Shown here: one piece after another, positions 24,426 to 34,068 of the stretch
How positions within the stretch are numbered: the stretch's first letter is position 1
How the letters are laid out: each line of letters opens with the position of its first letter
Origin: GYS-P2D sp964522505
GTDB taxonomy: Bacteria > Bacteroidota > Bacteroidia > Chitinophagales > Saprospiraceae
Reading direction: 5' to 3'
DNA length: 64,000 bases
NCBI GenBank assembly: GCA_964522505.1
Contig: CAZFWJ010000010.1
Location: forward strand, 13,952-77,951
Translations under genes and position numbers: made by a program
Notes under the pieces: model-generated
Seen by the model: the letters and a program-made list of their open reading frames with translations, nothing else
The model's database searches: none
What the model was told of the DNA's origin: nothing

Positions 24426-26921
24426 ATGTCAATCAAATCTTTTTGGCACAGATTTCTGTGCTGTTACTTGATAATTTTTTTGGTACAAACGAGTACATGG
24501 AGTCAAAGAACTATCACTGGATTTATAACAAGTCAAGAAACAGGTGAGGCACTCATAGGTGCAACTGCTTCTCTATATGGTTCCACACAAGGAACGGTTA
24601 GTTCGTTTGATGGATCGTATAAACTAACAGTGCCGGATCAAGCTGACAGCTTGCACATAAGCTTTGTTGGATTTACGCCACGGGTAGTTGCGATAGGTGA
24701 TGGCAATGTAGTTAACGTTGCTCTTGACTCAGGAGTTAGCCTTGGCGAGTTTATGGTTACTGCGACTCGGCGAGTCTCTAAGGTTCAGAAAATTGGAATT
24801 GCAGTTAATGCCTTTAGTGGAACTCAGTTAAGATCGAATAATGTAGTGAGAACAGAAGATCTGAGTACTATAACACCGGGACTGTCAATAAATCAGGCAG
24901 GAGGAGCTCCAGTATCTGGACTGGTTGCTATAAGAGGGGTCGCACAGAATGACTTTGCAGCCCATCTAGAATCAGCGAATGTGGTATTTAAAGATGATTC
25001 CTACCAACCTTCCAATGGCTCTAGCTTAAGAGCATTATACGATATAGAAAGGGTCGAGGTACTTAAAGGACCTCAAGGCACTTTATTTGGCAGAAATGCA
25101 ACCGGGGGGCTTATACATATCTTGACTAAAGACCCTCATTCTGATCATGAAGCCTACCTGGACTTGCAGCTGGCAGAATTTGGTACATATATTGCCGAAG
25201 GTGCTGTAAATGTCCCTATCGGGGAGGCTTCAGGATTTAGACTATCTGGATATCTGCAGCATAACAATGGATATATCGAAAACAGTCTTGGGCTAGATCA
25301 GGGAGAAAACGATATTAGGTCTCTAAGGGCTAAGTTATTACTTAAACCAGACGAACAATGGGCTGTAAAGTTGGTAGGGGAATACTACAGAAATGCTCCT
25401 AATGCGGCAGGAGGGGCTTTCCCTACTGGAGGTATGGTTGGTGCAGATGGGTTAGGGGTGTTTCGTACTGGCAGTACTAATAATGATGCTGGCTATATCG
25501 ATTCTGATGGAGACATCTTTACCGGAGAGTTTGACTTTGATGGTTTCTATGAGAGGACCGATTGGTCCTTTATTTCTGATATATCCTATCAGACTGGCGA
25601 CTGGGAGATTAAGTCTATTACTTCTTACAATAATATAGATGTCCCATATGAAGAAGACAATGACTTGACACCGTTTGACATTGCTATCTTCAGACAGGCA
25701 ACCAGACAAAATTCATTCACCCAAGAATTTCGGGCAAATGCAGATTTCCAACAGGTAAGATTGACTTCAGGTCTTTATTACCTCAATATCAATGGTGACT
25801 ATTCGCAAGGCTATCAGATCAATAACTTAGGTAATTTCAACAATGCTCTTGGTGTGCCAAGTACAGTTTTTGGGTTAGATGAAGGCACTACGCTCATCCC
25901 ATTTGGCCAAAATCAATTTGCAGAATATTCCGTCAATACTAATTCAGTATCTGCATTTACCCAAGCTGAAGTTGATCTTTCGGATCAATTGACTTTGACG
26001 GGAGGTCTCAGATTTACTTGGGATCAAAGAGACTTTGTTTACGAAAATTTCTGTGAAGTTGTAGGAGAGGGCTCTCCTCTAGGTCCCTGTACACCTGGGG
26101 ATCCTTCAACGATCGCTTTTGCAGGCAGAATAACTGACGATCATTCAGATACAGGGATTTCCGCAAGATTGCAATTGGATTATAAGGCTAACAAAAATTG
26201 GCTGCTTTATGGAAGCTATAATCGCGGGTATAAAGGATTTAACTACAATGCGGGATTCGGAGGTGCAGCACAAGTAGAGTTTGTACGATTTGATGGTGAG
26301 CAGATAGATGCATTTGAACTTGGCAGTAAGCTGGATTTTTTAGCAGGAAGAGGGAGATTTAATATCAGCGGGTTTCATAGTATTTATAACAATTATCAAG
26401 CGTTTGATCAACGTGGGCTCAGTTTTATATTGACTAATGTCGATGCCTCAATACAAGGAATAGAAAGTGAGTTGACATTGCGAGGTCCAAAAAAGATACA
26501 GGGAAACGTCGGGGTAGTTCTGCTAAGGACAAATGTTGAAGACATTGATATAGGTGGCGAAGCCTTAGATCGGCGAGCGCCTCAGGCTGCAAATTTTGAA
26601 TTTAACTTTGGATTAAGCAAAGAATTTGCTTTGGGCGATGGCGCTATTAAAACTGTCTTCAATGGCAATTATATCGGTGATTACTTTGCCCAATTAACCA
26701 ACGCTCCAGTGACACTAGTCGGAGATAATTGGCTATTCAATGCTCGTATCGGTTATGTTCCTAAAAGTTATAAATGGGAATTCTCGCTATTCGCTCGTAA
26801 TCTTTTTAACACAGCCAGGTTACTTTATGCTTTTGATATCACCTTTGCGGGCAATGGACTTGTAGAGCAAATTTATGGGAACCCGAGAGTAATAGGAGCA
26901 CAACTGAAATATAGATTTTAG
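24426..26921 (+). CDS. TonB-dependent outer-membrane receptor with carboxypeptidase-regulatory-like N-terminus
   Basis: 831 residues. Signal peptide MSIKSFWHRFLCCYLIIFLVQTSTWS, then a CarboxypepD_reg-like domain (ITGFITSQETGEALIGATAS), a region resembling a TonB box before the plug (GEFMVTATRRVSK), the plug domain (IRGVAQNDFAAH; VEVLKGPQGTLFGRNATGG) and a beta-barrel ending in an aromatic strand (GAQLKYRF). Imports a ligand using TonB energy; no SusD partner follows, so a siderophore or small-molecule substrate is more likely than a glycan. Divergent from the RidA-ThDP-oxidase-KAS operon, which suggests a common substrate or product. Confidence 0.9.
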   Translation: MSIKSFWHRFLCCYLIIFLVQTSTWSQRTITGFITSQETGEALIGATASLYGSTQGTVSSFDGSYKLTVPDQADSLHISFVGFTPRVVAIGDGNVVNVALDSGVSLGEFMVTATRRVSKVQKIGIAVNAFSGTQLRSNNVVRTEDLSTITPGLSINQAGGAPVSGLVAIRGVAQNDFAAHLESANVVFKDDSYQPSNGSSLRALYDIERVEVLKGPQGTLFGRNATGGLIHILTKDPHSDHEAYLDLQLAEFGTYIAEGAVNVPIGEASGFRLSGYLQHNNGYIENSLGLDQGENDIRSLRAKLLLKPDEQWAVKLVGEYYRNAPNAAGGAFPTGGMVGADGLGVFRTGSTNNDAGYIDSDGDIFTGEFDFDGFYERTDWSFISDISYQTGDWEIKSITSYNNIDVPYEEDNDLTPFDIAIFRQATRQNSFTQEFRANADFQQVRLTSGLYYLNINGDYSQGYQINNLGNFNNALGVPSTVFGLDEGTTLIPFGQNQFAEYSVNTNSVSAFTQAEVDLSDQLTLTGGLRFTWDQRDFVYENFCEVVGEGSPLGPCTPGDPSTIAFAGRITDDHSDTGISARLQLDYKANKNWLLYGSYNRGYKGFNYNAGFGGAAQVEFVRFDGEQIDAFELGSKLDFLAGRGRFNISGFHSIYNNYQAFDQRGLSFILTNVDASIQGIESELTLRGPKKIQGNVGVVLLRTNVEDIDIGGEALDRRAPQAANFEFNFGLSKEFALGDGAIKTVFNGNYIGDYFAQLTNAPVTLVGDNWLFNARIGYVPKSYKWEFSLFARNLFNTARLLYAFDITFAGNGLVEQIYGNPRVIGAQLKYRF

Positions 26922-26949
26922 TGATAATTCTGATCTGAGAACACATTCA

Positions 26950-27759
26950 TTAGCATGCCTTTTGTTTATAGATGGTTTCTATCTTGTCAGTGAGACTGGG
27001 ATCTTCTCTCTCTTTTAATATCCAGTTAGGAGACACCTTGTTTTCGAGCCAGAGCCATCGTTGCATAAATCTCGTGAGATCTGGGATGAACATAGACTTC
27101 AGAAGGAGGCTTAGTTCATTTTTGTACATATACATGACAAAAGTAGAATGATAGGTTCTATCTGTCTTAAGATGATTGGGGCTGAAGTCAAGAGAAGCAC
27201 AGAGTGTTATCAATCTTTTGAACAATGCCCCAAATTGATCAAACATTGGCTGAACGATAAACTCTTGCTCATGTCTCAACAGCTTGATATTGGCATCCCA
27301 TATTTTGAGATTGAGAGTTTCACTGTCGTATTCCGATTTGTGTTGAATAGCGGAATCCAGAGCCTCCCAAGCGACAAGCATTTTAGCATAATGAGGATCT
27401 TCCTTCATGAGATCAGATATCAAGGAAATTCCACCATCCAAATAAGCCTGGTGAGTCCATGCTATATCATCATAGATTCGATTATTGATATGACGAAGCA
27501 AATTAAAATCATTGACTAAGCCTTTTTTACGACATGATGATTGTAGATCCAGTAAGTCAAAATTACTGAATCGATAAGGTAGGAGGCCGATGCCAATGTG
27601 ATTAGAGGCAAAAGATGCCATTCCAGCCCACTTAAATACATCTGGATTATCCAGATAAAGCTGTGCATAGAGGCTGCTGATTTTCTTGTTTCGATCTATC
27701 ACCTCAGACTCAGGAGGTAGTTTCGACTCAAACTGTTCTTTATATTCCTTGATGCTCAA
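26950..27759 (-). CDS. Unrecognised 269-residue protein
   Basis: Soluble, mostly helical, no signal peptide. Visible segments: NPDVFKWAGMASFASNHIGIG near residue 40, NNRIYDDIAWTHQAYLDGGI near 95, HEQEFIVQPMFDQF near 165, and several Trp near the end. A distant resemblance to DUF2515-like proteins came to mind but I cannot support it. It follows the molybdopterin oxidoreductase gene by 65 bases on the same strand and may be cotranscribed. Convergent with the TonB receptor gene, 28 bases apart. Confidence 0.7.
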   Translation of the reverse strand: MSIKEYKEQFESKLPPESEVIDRNKKISSLYAQLYLDNPDVFKWAGMASFASNHIGIGLLPYRFSNFDLLDLQSSCRKKGLVNDFNLLRHINNRIYDDIAWTHQAYLDGGISLISDLMKEDPHYAKMLVAWEALDSAIQHKSEYDSETLNLKIWDANIKLLRHEQEFIVQPMFDQFGALFKRLITLCASLDFSPNHLKTDRTYHSTFVMYMYKNELSLLLKSMFIPDLTRFMQRWLWLENKVSPNWILKEREDPSLTDKIETIYKQKAC

Positions 27760-27824
27760 ATTAACTGATCATTTGTGCTTACTAAGCTTTTCACAATGTA
27801 CTGATAAGAAAAAGTATGGTCAAC

Positions 27825-30059
27825 TTATAGCGTAGTAATGAGCTGATCTTTTGCCAGACCAGACCAGCTATGTTGAGCTATTGCGCCTTCATATCTCTCG
27901 ATATCTACATCAAATCCTGTAAGTTGAGACATCCCACTTACCTTCTCGATATGATCTATTCCGTCTGGAGCGAGTATGTTAACATTAACACCGGATGTTT
28001 TTTTTGCGGTTGTCATGGCGGAGCTTTGATGCCCCCACCCATGTGGTACAGCTATTGTCCTGCGCTGTAGGTCATCTAGATACTTGACTGGTAGAATTAT
28101 GCTGCCTGTCGCTGTGCTCACTTTTGCTAAGTCTTTTGCGGATAAGCCCATTTCTTCTGCATCGTCACTGTGCATATAGAGATAATTGGAGATTCTTTCA
28201 CCACTTGCAAAATCTTCGATATTATGTGTCCAACTATTGTGGGTCGTGACATCTCGCTTAGTTATCAATTTGAAGCGACTTCTAGCTTCCAGCTCTTTTG
28301 AAAAGAAGTCCTCTAAACTCTCGGTCTGTTGCAGTAGCTCTGGAGGTGCCATTTGAATCTTGCCGTCATCAGTCAGTATACGATCTGGTACCAATGATCC
28401 TGGTTGATGCTCATTCATCGCCAGTCCATGCTTGCTCTTCAAGAGTTTTTTGAATCCTATCTGCTTGGCTGATTTGAGGATTAGATGAAGTATGAGTTCT
28501 TGAGGGACGCTGAAGTGTTTTTTCCTCTTGAAGAAGGTATAACCCATTGATATAATCGTGAGTAGCCATTGCATGATGCGTGAGTTGAACAATGAGACTC
28601 CACATCTGCGACACAGCTCCAGATATATACTTGCCTCATCTCGTTGATCTTCTCCTGACTCTATAACTGACTTTGTCGCTTGGAGATAAGGCTTAGTCTG
28701 TAGGCCTAGCATGAGTGGGAAGATAAACGGCAAGTCAGGTCTTTCGAGAGGACTTGTACACGGGAGCATGTAATGTCCGATCATCCCAGTCTCATTAGGA
28801 TAGATATCTAAGGTAACCAGTAGCTCTAATGACGAGAACGCCTTGCGGAGTCTATTGGAGTTTGCCATGGTAATCAGTGGATTGCCCCCTGTTACTATGA
28901 GCGCCTTAATCTGACCATCCCCAGGTGTCAATATCTCATCAGCTAGTAGGCCTCCAGGGAAGGCATCATTTGTGCTATGAAAGTTGTGAAGCCTACTGCG
29001 GTCCTCACGGATCAGCTTTTTGCTCTTTTTTCCAAATTTTGGAAAATCCATAATGCCCTTGCTCACCAGCATGCCGCCTCTTCTGTCGAGGTTCCCACTG
29101 ATGATATTGATGCACTCCTGAATCCAATAAGCCATAGCACCATAGGTGCCCATATTAACTCCTGTGGAGCAATAGATCGCTGCACTTGGTGACGAGATAT
29201 ACTCAGCCGCAAGCTTTTTGATGGCTTTTGCAGATATACCAGTAAGCTGTTCTGTCTTGTCTGCAGGCCACTGTCCAGACAGCTTAATGATCTCTTCATA
29301 TCCAGACGTATGTTTATTGAGCCATTGTGTGTCTAGGTCCATTGACTGAATGATCTCATGAAGTAATGAGAGATAAAAGAAAACATCGCTATTGGGACGG
29401 ATGGAAATATGCTCACTAGCAATTTTGGCAGTTTCTGTCTTACGAGGATCAATGACGACTACCTTGCCGCCCTTCTTCATGATATTCTTAATGTGCTTAC
29501 TCGGATTAGGCACTTGCAAGAAACTCCACTTGGAGACCATCGGATTGGCACCAACTATGATCAACATATCAGTATGCTCTATGTCTGGAAATGTCAAAGT
29601 GAAGGGAAAGCCATACATACGGTGCGATACCGCAAACTTATTGCTGCAATCCTGAGTCGCCGTGCTGTATGTGTTGTTAGATCTTATGCCATCCATAAAG
29701 CCTTGGGCAAATATTGGATGGAGCGCACTAAAGCCTGCTGCGGTACCTACGTATAGTGCAATGGAGTTAGGTCCGTGGTCCTTGCGCAGTTGCTTTATTT
29801 TATCACCGATCTCATTCATTGACTCATCCCAAGTTGCAGCTTGCCACTGCCCATTGCGTTTCACCATTGGCACTTTGAGTCTATCTGGAGTGCTATACAT
29901 CTTATGCTGCTTAAGACCTTTTGGACAAGCAAAACCATAGGTAGTCAGATGATCTTTGTCTGGGCGTATGTCGACAACTTTGTTGTCCATCGTATCGATC
30001 TCTAGGCCGCACAAAGATTCGCAGATTCGGCAGAAGGTATGATGTGTTTTGGTATCCAT
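27825..30059 (-). CDS. Molybdopterin-dependent oxidoreductase with one 4Fe-4S cluster
   Basis: 744 residues of the DMSO-reductase superfamily. N-terminal cluster ligands C10, C13, C17 and C45 (FCRICESLCG; FACPKG). The probable Mo ligand is C138 in TATQDCSNKF, as in formate-dehydrogenase and assimilatory-nitrate-reductase-like members. VVVIDPRKTETA and GGNPLITMANSNRL bind the dinucleotides; the C-terminal cofactor-binding domain includes SDDAEEMGLSAKDL and PHGWGHQSS. No Tat signal, so probably cytoplasmic. No beta or gamma subunit gene and no Mo-cofactor gene is near, so the substrate and electron partner are unknown. Confidence 0.88.
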   Translation of the reverse strand: MDTKTHHTFCRICESLCGLEIDTMDNKVVDIRPDKDHLTTYGFACPKGLKQHKMYSTPDRLKVPMVKRNGQWQAATWDESMNEIGDKIKQLRKDHGPNSIALYVGTAAGFSALHPIFAQGFMDGIRSNNTYSTATQDCSNKFAVSHRMYGFPFTLTFPDIEHTDMLIIVGANPMVSKWSFLQVPNPSKHIKNIMKKGGKVVVIDPRKTETAKIASEHISIRPNSDVFFYLSLLHEIIQSMDLDTQWLNKHTSGYEEIIKLSGQWPADKTEQLTGISAKAIKKLAAEYISSPSAAIYCSTGVNMGTYGAMAYWIQECINIISGNLDRRGGMLVSKGIMDFPKFGKKSKKLIREDRSRLHNFHSTNDAFPGGLLADEILTPGDGQIKALIVTGGNPLITMANSNRLRKAFSSLELLVTLDIYPNETGMIGHYMLPCTSPLERPDLPFIFPLMLGLQTKPYLQATKSVIESGEDQRDEASIYLELCRRCGVSLFNSRIMQWLLTIISMGYTFFKRKKHFSVPQELILHLILKSAKQIGFKKLLKSKHGLAMNEHQPGSLVPDRILTDDGKIQMAPPELLQQTESLEDFFSKELEARSRFKLITKRDVTTHNSWTHNIEDFASGERISNYLYMHSDDAEEMGLSAKDLAKVSTATGSIILPVKYLDDLQRRTIAVPHGWGHQSSAMTTAKKTSGVNVNILAPDGIDHIEKVSGMSQLTGFDVDIERYEGAIAQHSWSGLAKDQLITTL

Positions 30060-30253
30060 ATGTTCTGATCACGGTATTCATGGCTGAAAGCCACTTCTTG
30101 AAGATAATGGAGTTGCTGGATAATTAGGTTGAGTAAGGTAAGGGGATTTAGTAATAGAGAGATCAAGATGTCCTAAGTATGCTATATCCATCAAGTCTAT
30201 CTCCGAGGAAGGCTGCGTAGATATCTGTTTTTATCTTCCTTATTACTAGTCAA

Positions 30254-30793
30254 TCAAAAACTAGCAGTTTCATCTTTATTGTCTCTAAACCAACCAGAAT
30301 ACATGAGATAAGCATCAGCCGTCCTTGTAATATGAAACTGAGTTTTCTCGGGATCGATCTCTTTGAGGATTTTAGCAGGAGTGCCTCCGTAGATATATCC
30401 TGACTTGAGGACTTGATTTTCTAGTACAACAGCACCAGCAGCCACAATCACATTGGATTCTACTCGTGCATTGTCCATGATGACAGAGCGCATCCCAACA
30501 AGTACATCACTCTCTATCTGACAACCGTGTAATATAGCACCATGACCTACTGATATGCGATCCTTTAGTATCGTTTCTGATTTGTTATAAGTGCCATGGA
30601 TGATGGCACCGTCTTGAATGTTACAAGTGTCACCGATAGAAATCTTGCAGACATCTCCTCTGATCACCGTCTTAAACCAGATACTACAATCTGCTCCTAT
30701 ATGCACCCGACCGATGATATCCGCATCATCTGCAATCCAGCAAGAGGGATCTATCTCAGGTGTATAGCCTCTTACAGAGATAATATTAGCCAT
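30254..30793 (-). CDS. Gamma carbonic anhydrase-like protein (YrdA/PaaY family)
   Basis: 179 residues of left-handed beta-helix with hexapeptide repeats. Putative zinc ligands H66 (IIHGT), H84 and H89 (VGHGAILHGC) match the Cam pattern, including the five-residue spacing of the last two. Forms trimers with metal sites between subunits; carbonic anhydrase or thioesterase activity has been shown for members but cannot be told from sequence. Its start overlaps the GumN-family stop by 8 bases, so it is translationally coupled downstream of it. Confidence 0.92.
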   Translation of the reverse strand: MANIISVRGYTPEIDPSCWIADDADIIGRVHIGADCSIWFKTVIRGDVCKISIGDTCNIQDGAIIHGTYNKSETILKDRISVGHGAILHGCQIESDVLVGMRSVIMDNARVESNVIVAAGAVVLENQVLKSGYIYGGTPAKILKEIDPEKTQFHITRTADAYLMYSGWFRDNKDETASF

Positions 30794-31733
30794 CCGTAGA
30801 AGATACTGGATTAACGGCAGTCACTGTATAGCCGGCTTCTCGCAACAGATTGATGACACCAAATGATCCTCCCAAGTGACCAGCACCTACTGCAAAAAAT
30901 GTGCGCTTCGCAGTCATCTTGTTGGACATCACCGGAATCCAGTTTTTATTACGCTGCACAAGGAGTACATCCTCAAATTCGTCAATGCTATCGTCAGTCT
31001 TCATTACATTATATAGCCCAGCAACGTCCTGATTTTTGTAGAGCGCAACTAGCTCTGCGAATTGATCATCACCTGTATCACCTGCTTTAATGGTCTCAAT
31101 CAGCATATCAGCTTGATCCTCGTAAGGAATGCTATCAAAGATTGAGATCTGATATTCTATGGTCTCTAATCCCCCTACTGGTTTATTACTTTCCTCAGCG
31201 ATCTTGTTAAATTCCATCTCGTATGACTTAACCTTGCCACTCTGTATATCGCCTGGATTCATATCGCCAGAAGCAAATACAGTCAGGAACATTGGCTTGA
31301 TACGCTCCATGAAGAATAATGGTAACCCAAGCTCCTGGAAGTGATCTTGGACAATCTTATACTCTTCATCATCAAGTAAATCTTTCAAGGTGAGATCATC
31401 ATCCATATAGGCCTTTTGTAATAGAGGCATGAGTTTGGATACATCGCTCATCTCTGACATGTCTATCTCAAAATAGATCTCCTCGCTCTGATCCATGGCT
31501 GATAACGTACCCTTAGGTAAGAAATAGTCCTCGGTATCGATCAAGTGGATGGTGCCATATAGGAATGACGATTCTGCGAGACCATTACCACTGATTTCCC
31601 AAAGCAAGGAATTTTCTAAATCGCTCGAGTCTGGAGCGGTGGGAGCTTGCACTACTGGAACTACAGTCTCAGAAGATTTGCACGCACTCATGATCATAGA
31701 GATCAAGCTTAAGGCTAAAAGAAATTTCTTCAT
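30786..31733 (-). CDS. TraB/GumN family lipoprotein
   Basis: 315 residues with a lipoprotein signal (MKKFLLALSLISMIMSAC, lipid-bearing C18). The Tiki/TraB/GumN core is visible: LLWEISGNGLAESSFLYGTIH near residue 43, then EIYFEIDMSE and a C-terminal FFAVGAGHLGGSFGVINLL. The paired GTIH and GAGHLGG motifs are the metal-binding signature of this putative protease clan. Likely attached to a periplasm-facing membrane. It lies between rlmB (4 bases upstream) and the gamma carbonic anhydrase gene, forming a tight three-gene run. Confidence 0.9.
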   Translation of the reverse strand: MKKFLLALSLISMIMSACKSSETVVPVVQAPTAPDSSDLENSLLWEISGNGLAESSFLYGTIHLIDTEDYFLPKGTLSAMDQSEEIYFEIDMSEMSDVSKLMPLLQKAYMDDDLTLKDLLDDEEYKIVQDHFQELGLPLFFMERIKPMFLTVFASGDMNPGDIQSGKVKSYEMEFNKIAEESNKPVGGLETIEYQISIFDSIPYEDQADMLIETIKAGDTGDDQFAELVALYKNQDVAGLYNVMKTDDSIDEFEDVLLVQRNKNWIPVMSNKMTAKRTFFAVGAGHLGGSFGVINLLREAGYTVTAVNPVSSTDG

Positions 31734-31737
31734 GTTA

Positions 31738-32484
31738 TTATTTGTTTTGGATCATCATCTCATACATCATGATACCTGCGGCAACGGATACATTTAAGGA
31801 ATCTATCGAACCGACTTGAGGGATCTTAACCAGATGTTCACATTTATTTTCTATCGTAATATGGAGCCCGTCGTACTCTGATCCCATGATAACTGCTACG
31901 GGACCTACTAAAGCTCCTGACAATGACTCTGTACCTCTTAACGATGTTCCGACCAGCTTAATTCCTTGATCATTCATTATTTGTATGACGTCGAGAGTGG
32001 TCTTCTCTCGGCATACGGGTAGTCTGAACAAGGCTCCGGCACTTGTCTTCACAGCATCTTCGTTGATATATCCGCTATTCTTACCACTTAGCACTAAGGC
32101 ATGCGCCCCCAGTACTTCACAGCTTCGAGCGATAGCACCGATGTTTCTAATGTCGGTGATGTTATCGAGTATAATGATTTGAGGAGTCTTGCCTTGCTCG
32201 TAGAGGTGCGGTATTACATTTTCGAGCAATTGATACTCTATCAGTGATATCAGGGCTACCACGCCTTGATGGTTACGAGAGTTCACCATCTTCTCGAGCT
32301 TTACATTAGGTACTCGTTTTAGTGGCACTTGATGGTCCCGGCAGAGATTTCGGATTTCTTTTTCAAGCTCACCGGTGAGATTGTCCTTCATATAGACTCT
32401 CTCAAGTTGCTGGCCTTGTTCTAACGCTTCAATGATCGGATTTCGACCATAGATGGCTTGTTTGTTTTTTCGAGGTGGTCTCAA
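31738..32484 (-). CDS. rlmB: 23S rRNA (guanosine-2'-O)-methyltransferase, RlmB/TrmH family
   Basis: 248 residues. An N-terminal substrate-binding domain with IYGRNPIIEALEQG is followed by the SPOUT knot domain with its three motifs: NITDIRNIGAIARSCEVLGA, VIMGSEYDGL and GSIDSLNVSVAAGIMMYE. Uses S-adenosylmethionine to 2'-O-methylate a guanosine in the large rRNA. The exact target position is assigned by homology only. First gene of the run rlmB-gumN-gamma carbonic anhydrase. Confidence 0.92.
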   Translation of the reverse strand: MRPPRKNKQAIYGRNPIIEALEQGQQLERVYMKDNLTGELEKEIRNLCRDHQVPLKRVPNVKLEKMVNSRNHQGVVALISLIEYQLLENVIPHLYEQGKTPQIIILDNITDIRNIGAIARSCEVLGAHALVLSGKNSGYINEDAVKTSAGALFRLPVCREKTTLDVIQIMNDQGIKLVGTSLRGTESLSGALVGPVAVIMGSEYDGLHITIENKCEHLVKIPQVGSIDSLNVSVAAGIMMYEMMIQNK

Positions 32485-32510
32485 TGACTATATTATTATG
32501 TGATCAGAGA

Positions 32511-34004
32511 CTATTCCTCTTCAGTACTTTTTGCAACGACTGGAGTTGCTTCCTCCTTCGGCTGTTCAATTATTGTTACAGGTTCAACTTCTGGTGCTTC
32601 CTCAACTTGTAGCTTATCAACGACCTCCTTGGCTCCTGCTGCCACAGGAGCTTCTTCAGTCTTAGGATCCTCAGTCACTATAGCAGCAGTCGCCACTGCA
32701 GCGACTACGGTGGCTTCTTTGACCTTCATTTCTGGAGCATCTTCCTTGGGCGCTTCTGGAGTCTTCTGTTCTGTATCAACTACAGGAGGTACGACGGCAG
32801 GCTTCTTCTTAGTCTTTTTAAGAGATTCAGCAGCCTTGACCAGCTTTTCTTCATCTTCTTTTCTTGCCTCGGCAGCCACTTTGATTTCTTCAGCGATCTC
32901 TTCTTTCAACTGCTCCTTAACCTTGGCAGCCTCTTTCTTTTCTTTTCTTTTCTCCTCTCTCTTCTTTTCTGACTCTATCTTTTGCTCTAATTCAGTCTTA
33001 GTCTTGAGCATATCCTGAAGCTTTTCTTCTTTGGACTTGAGACGTTCTATGATCATAGCCATCTTAGCCTGTCTGATCTGAAGCTCCAATTGACCATCGG
33101 TATGTTCTATGCGCTTCTGCTGAAACTCTTGATCCTTCTTATCTCGATTGATAGATTGCTGCATCTTGTTGATGGCATTAATTAATCCATCATAACGGCT
33201 CGATACTCGTCCTAATGCTGAGTTGCCCCCGCCGCTACTGGTTTTACCATATTTCTTTTCTTTTACTTTTTTAAATGCTTTATCCGTGCGCTTCCAGAGA
33301 TGATTGCGATCTCGACGAGTAAGGTCAACATCTTTAAAGGACCGCTGTAAATCTTTCAGCTCATTAAATATGGGATGTAATCCTAAGCCTTTTTCGATGC
33401 GCGATTCGATGTCATCGAGCTTTTTATAAAATGTATCTAAGGTTTCTTTACTCGCTCGTTCAAATTCCTGATCCAATGCCTTTTTGAGATTCTTCATCTG
33501 TTCAAAAAGACCATTAGTCTTGGTCCGCAGATCGTTGGCGTGCTTACGGAATAAGTTCTTTTCTGAAGACTGATTCTGAACCTTATTCCAAAATCCTTTC
33601 ATCTCCTCCCAGATGCCGCTGTCAAATCCAGTTAGCTTCTCGATACGTTCTTTTATTTCTTCGAGCTCATCGTTGTATGACTCATACAACTTCGCTGATA
33701 ACACGACGAAATGCCACTCTGTCTTGGCTCTATTGAGGATATCACTACGCATGGTCTTAATATCATCTGGCAGTAAACTCTCTGTAATGGAGAGTTCTCG
33801 CATGATCTCAGTATGCTCTTCTGGAAATGGGAGCTCATTGCCCTCTCTCCAGATGTTCATCATTTTAGTATAAAATTCTTCTGTAGCGATCAGTTCGGGA
33901 AAAGTGGTCACCTTAACTTGATTCTCTTTTTCTAAGAGTTCAACGGCGATTAGGATCTTTTCATCTTGGGTATTCTCGCCCCATAGTACGATACGTGTCT
34001 TCAT
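32511..34004 (-). CDS. Unrecognised coiled-coil protein with Ala/Pro/Glu/Val-rich tail
   Basis: 497 residues, no signal peptide. The N-terminal ~60 residues form a small alpha/beta domain (MKTRIVLWGENTQDEKILIA). Residues ~100-370 are highly charged and predicted to be coiled coil, with a basic segment RRDRNHLWKRTDKAFKKVKE near 240 and repeated EKKREEKRKEKKE near 345. The last ~120 residues are low complexity, rich in Ala, Pro, Val and Glu (VVAAVATAAIVTEDPKTEEA). I do not recognise a family; a structural or nucleoid/cytoskeleton-like role is only a guess. It lies between asd and rlmB on the same strand. Confidence 0.75.
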   Translation of the reverse strand: MKTRIVLWGENTQDEKILIAVELLEKENQVKVTTFPELIATEEFYTKMMNIWREGNELPFPEEHTEIMRELSITESLLPDDIKTMRSDILNRAKTEWHFVVLSAKLYESYNDELEEIKERIEKLTGFDSGIWEEMKGFWNKVQNQSSEKNLFRKHANDLRTKTNGLFEQMKNLKKALDQEFERASKETLDTFYKKLDDIESRIEKGLGLHPIFNELKDLQRSFKDVDLTRRDRNHLWKRTDKAFKKVKEKKYGKTSSGGGNSALGRVSSRYDGLINAINKMQQSINRDKKDQEFQQKRIEHTDGQLELQIRQAKMAMIIERLKSKEEKLQDMLKTKTELEQKIESEKKREEKRKEKKEAAKVKEQLKEEIAEEIKVAAEARKEDEEKLVKAAESLKKTKKKPAVVPPVVDTEQKTPEAPKEDAPEMKVKEATVVAAVATAAIVTEDPKTEEAPVAAGAKEVVDKLQVEEAPEVEPVTIIEQPKEEATPVVAKSTEEE

Positions 34005-34068
34005 TTCTTACGGTAGTTGTTGGCCTATTGGTCTTATCAGATCATATGCGGCTTAGGTCTCTTACGCA

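Noticed and set aside
27148..27519. 123-codon plus-strand frame
   Set aside because: Antisense inside the 26950-27759 gene, no signal peptide or family motif; the minus-strand frame is longer and better organised.
32500..33018. 172-codon plus-strand frame rich in Ser and Ala
   Set aside because: Antisense of the low-complexity tail and coiled coil of the protein at 32511-34004; the Ser/Ala bias is produced by the complementary Glu/Ala/Lys codons.
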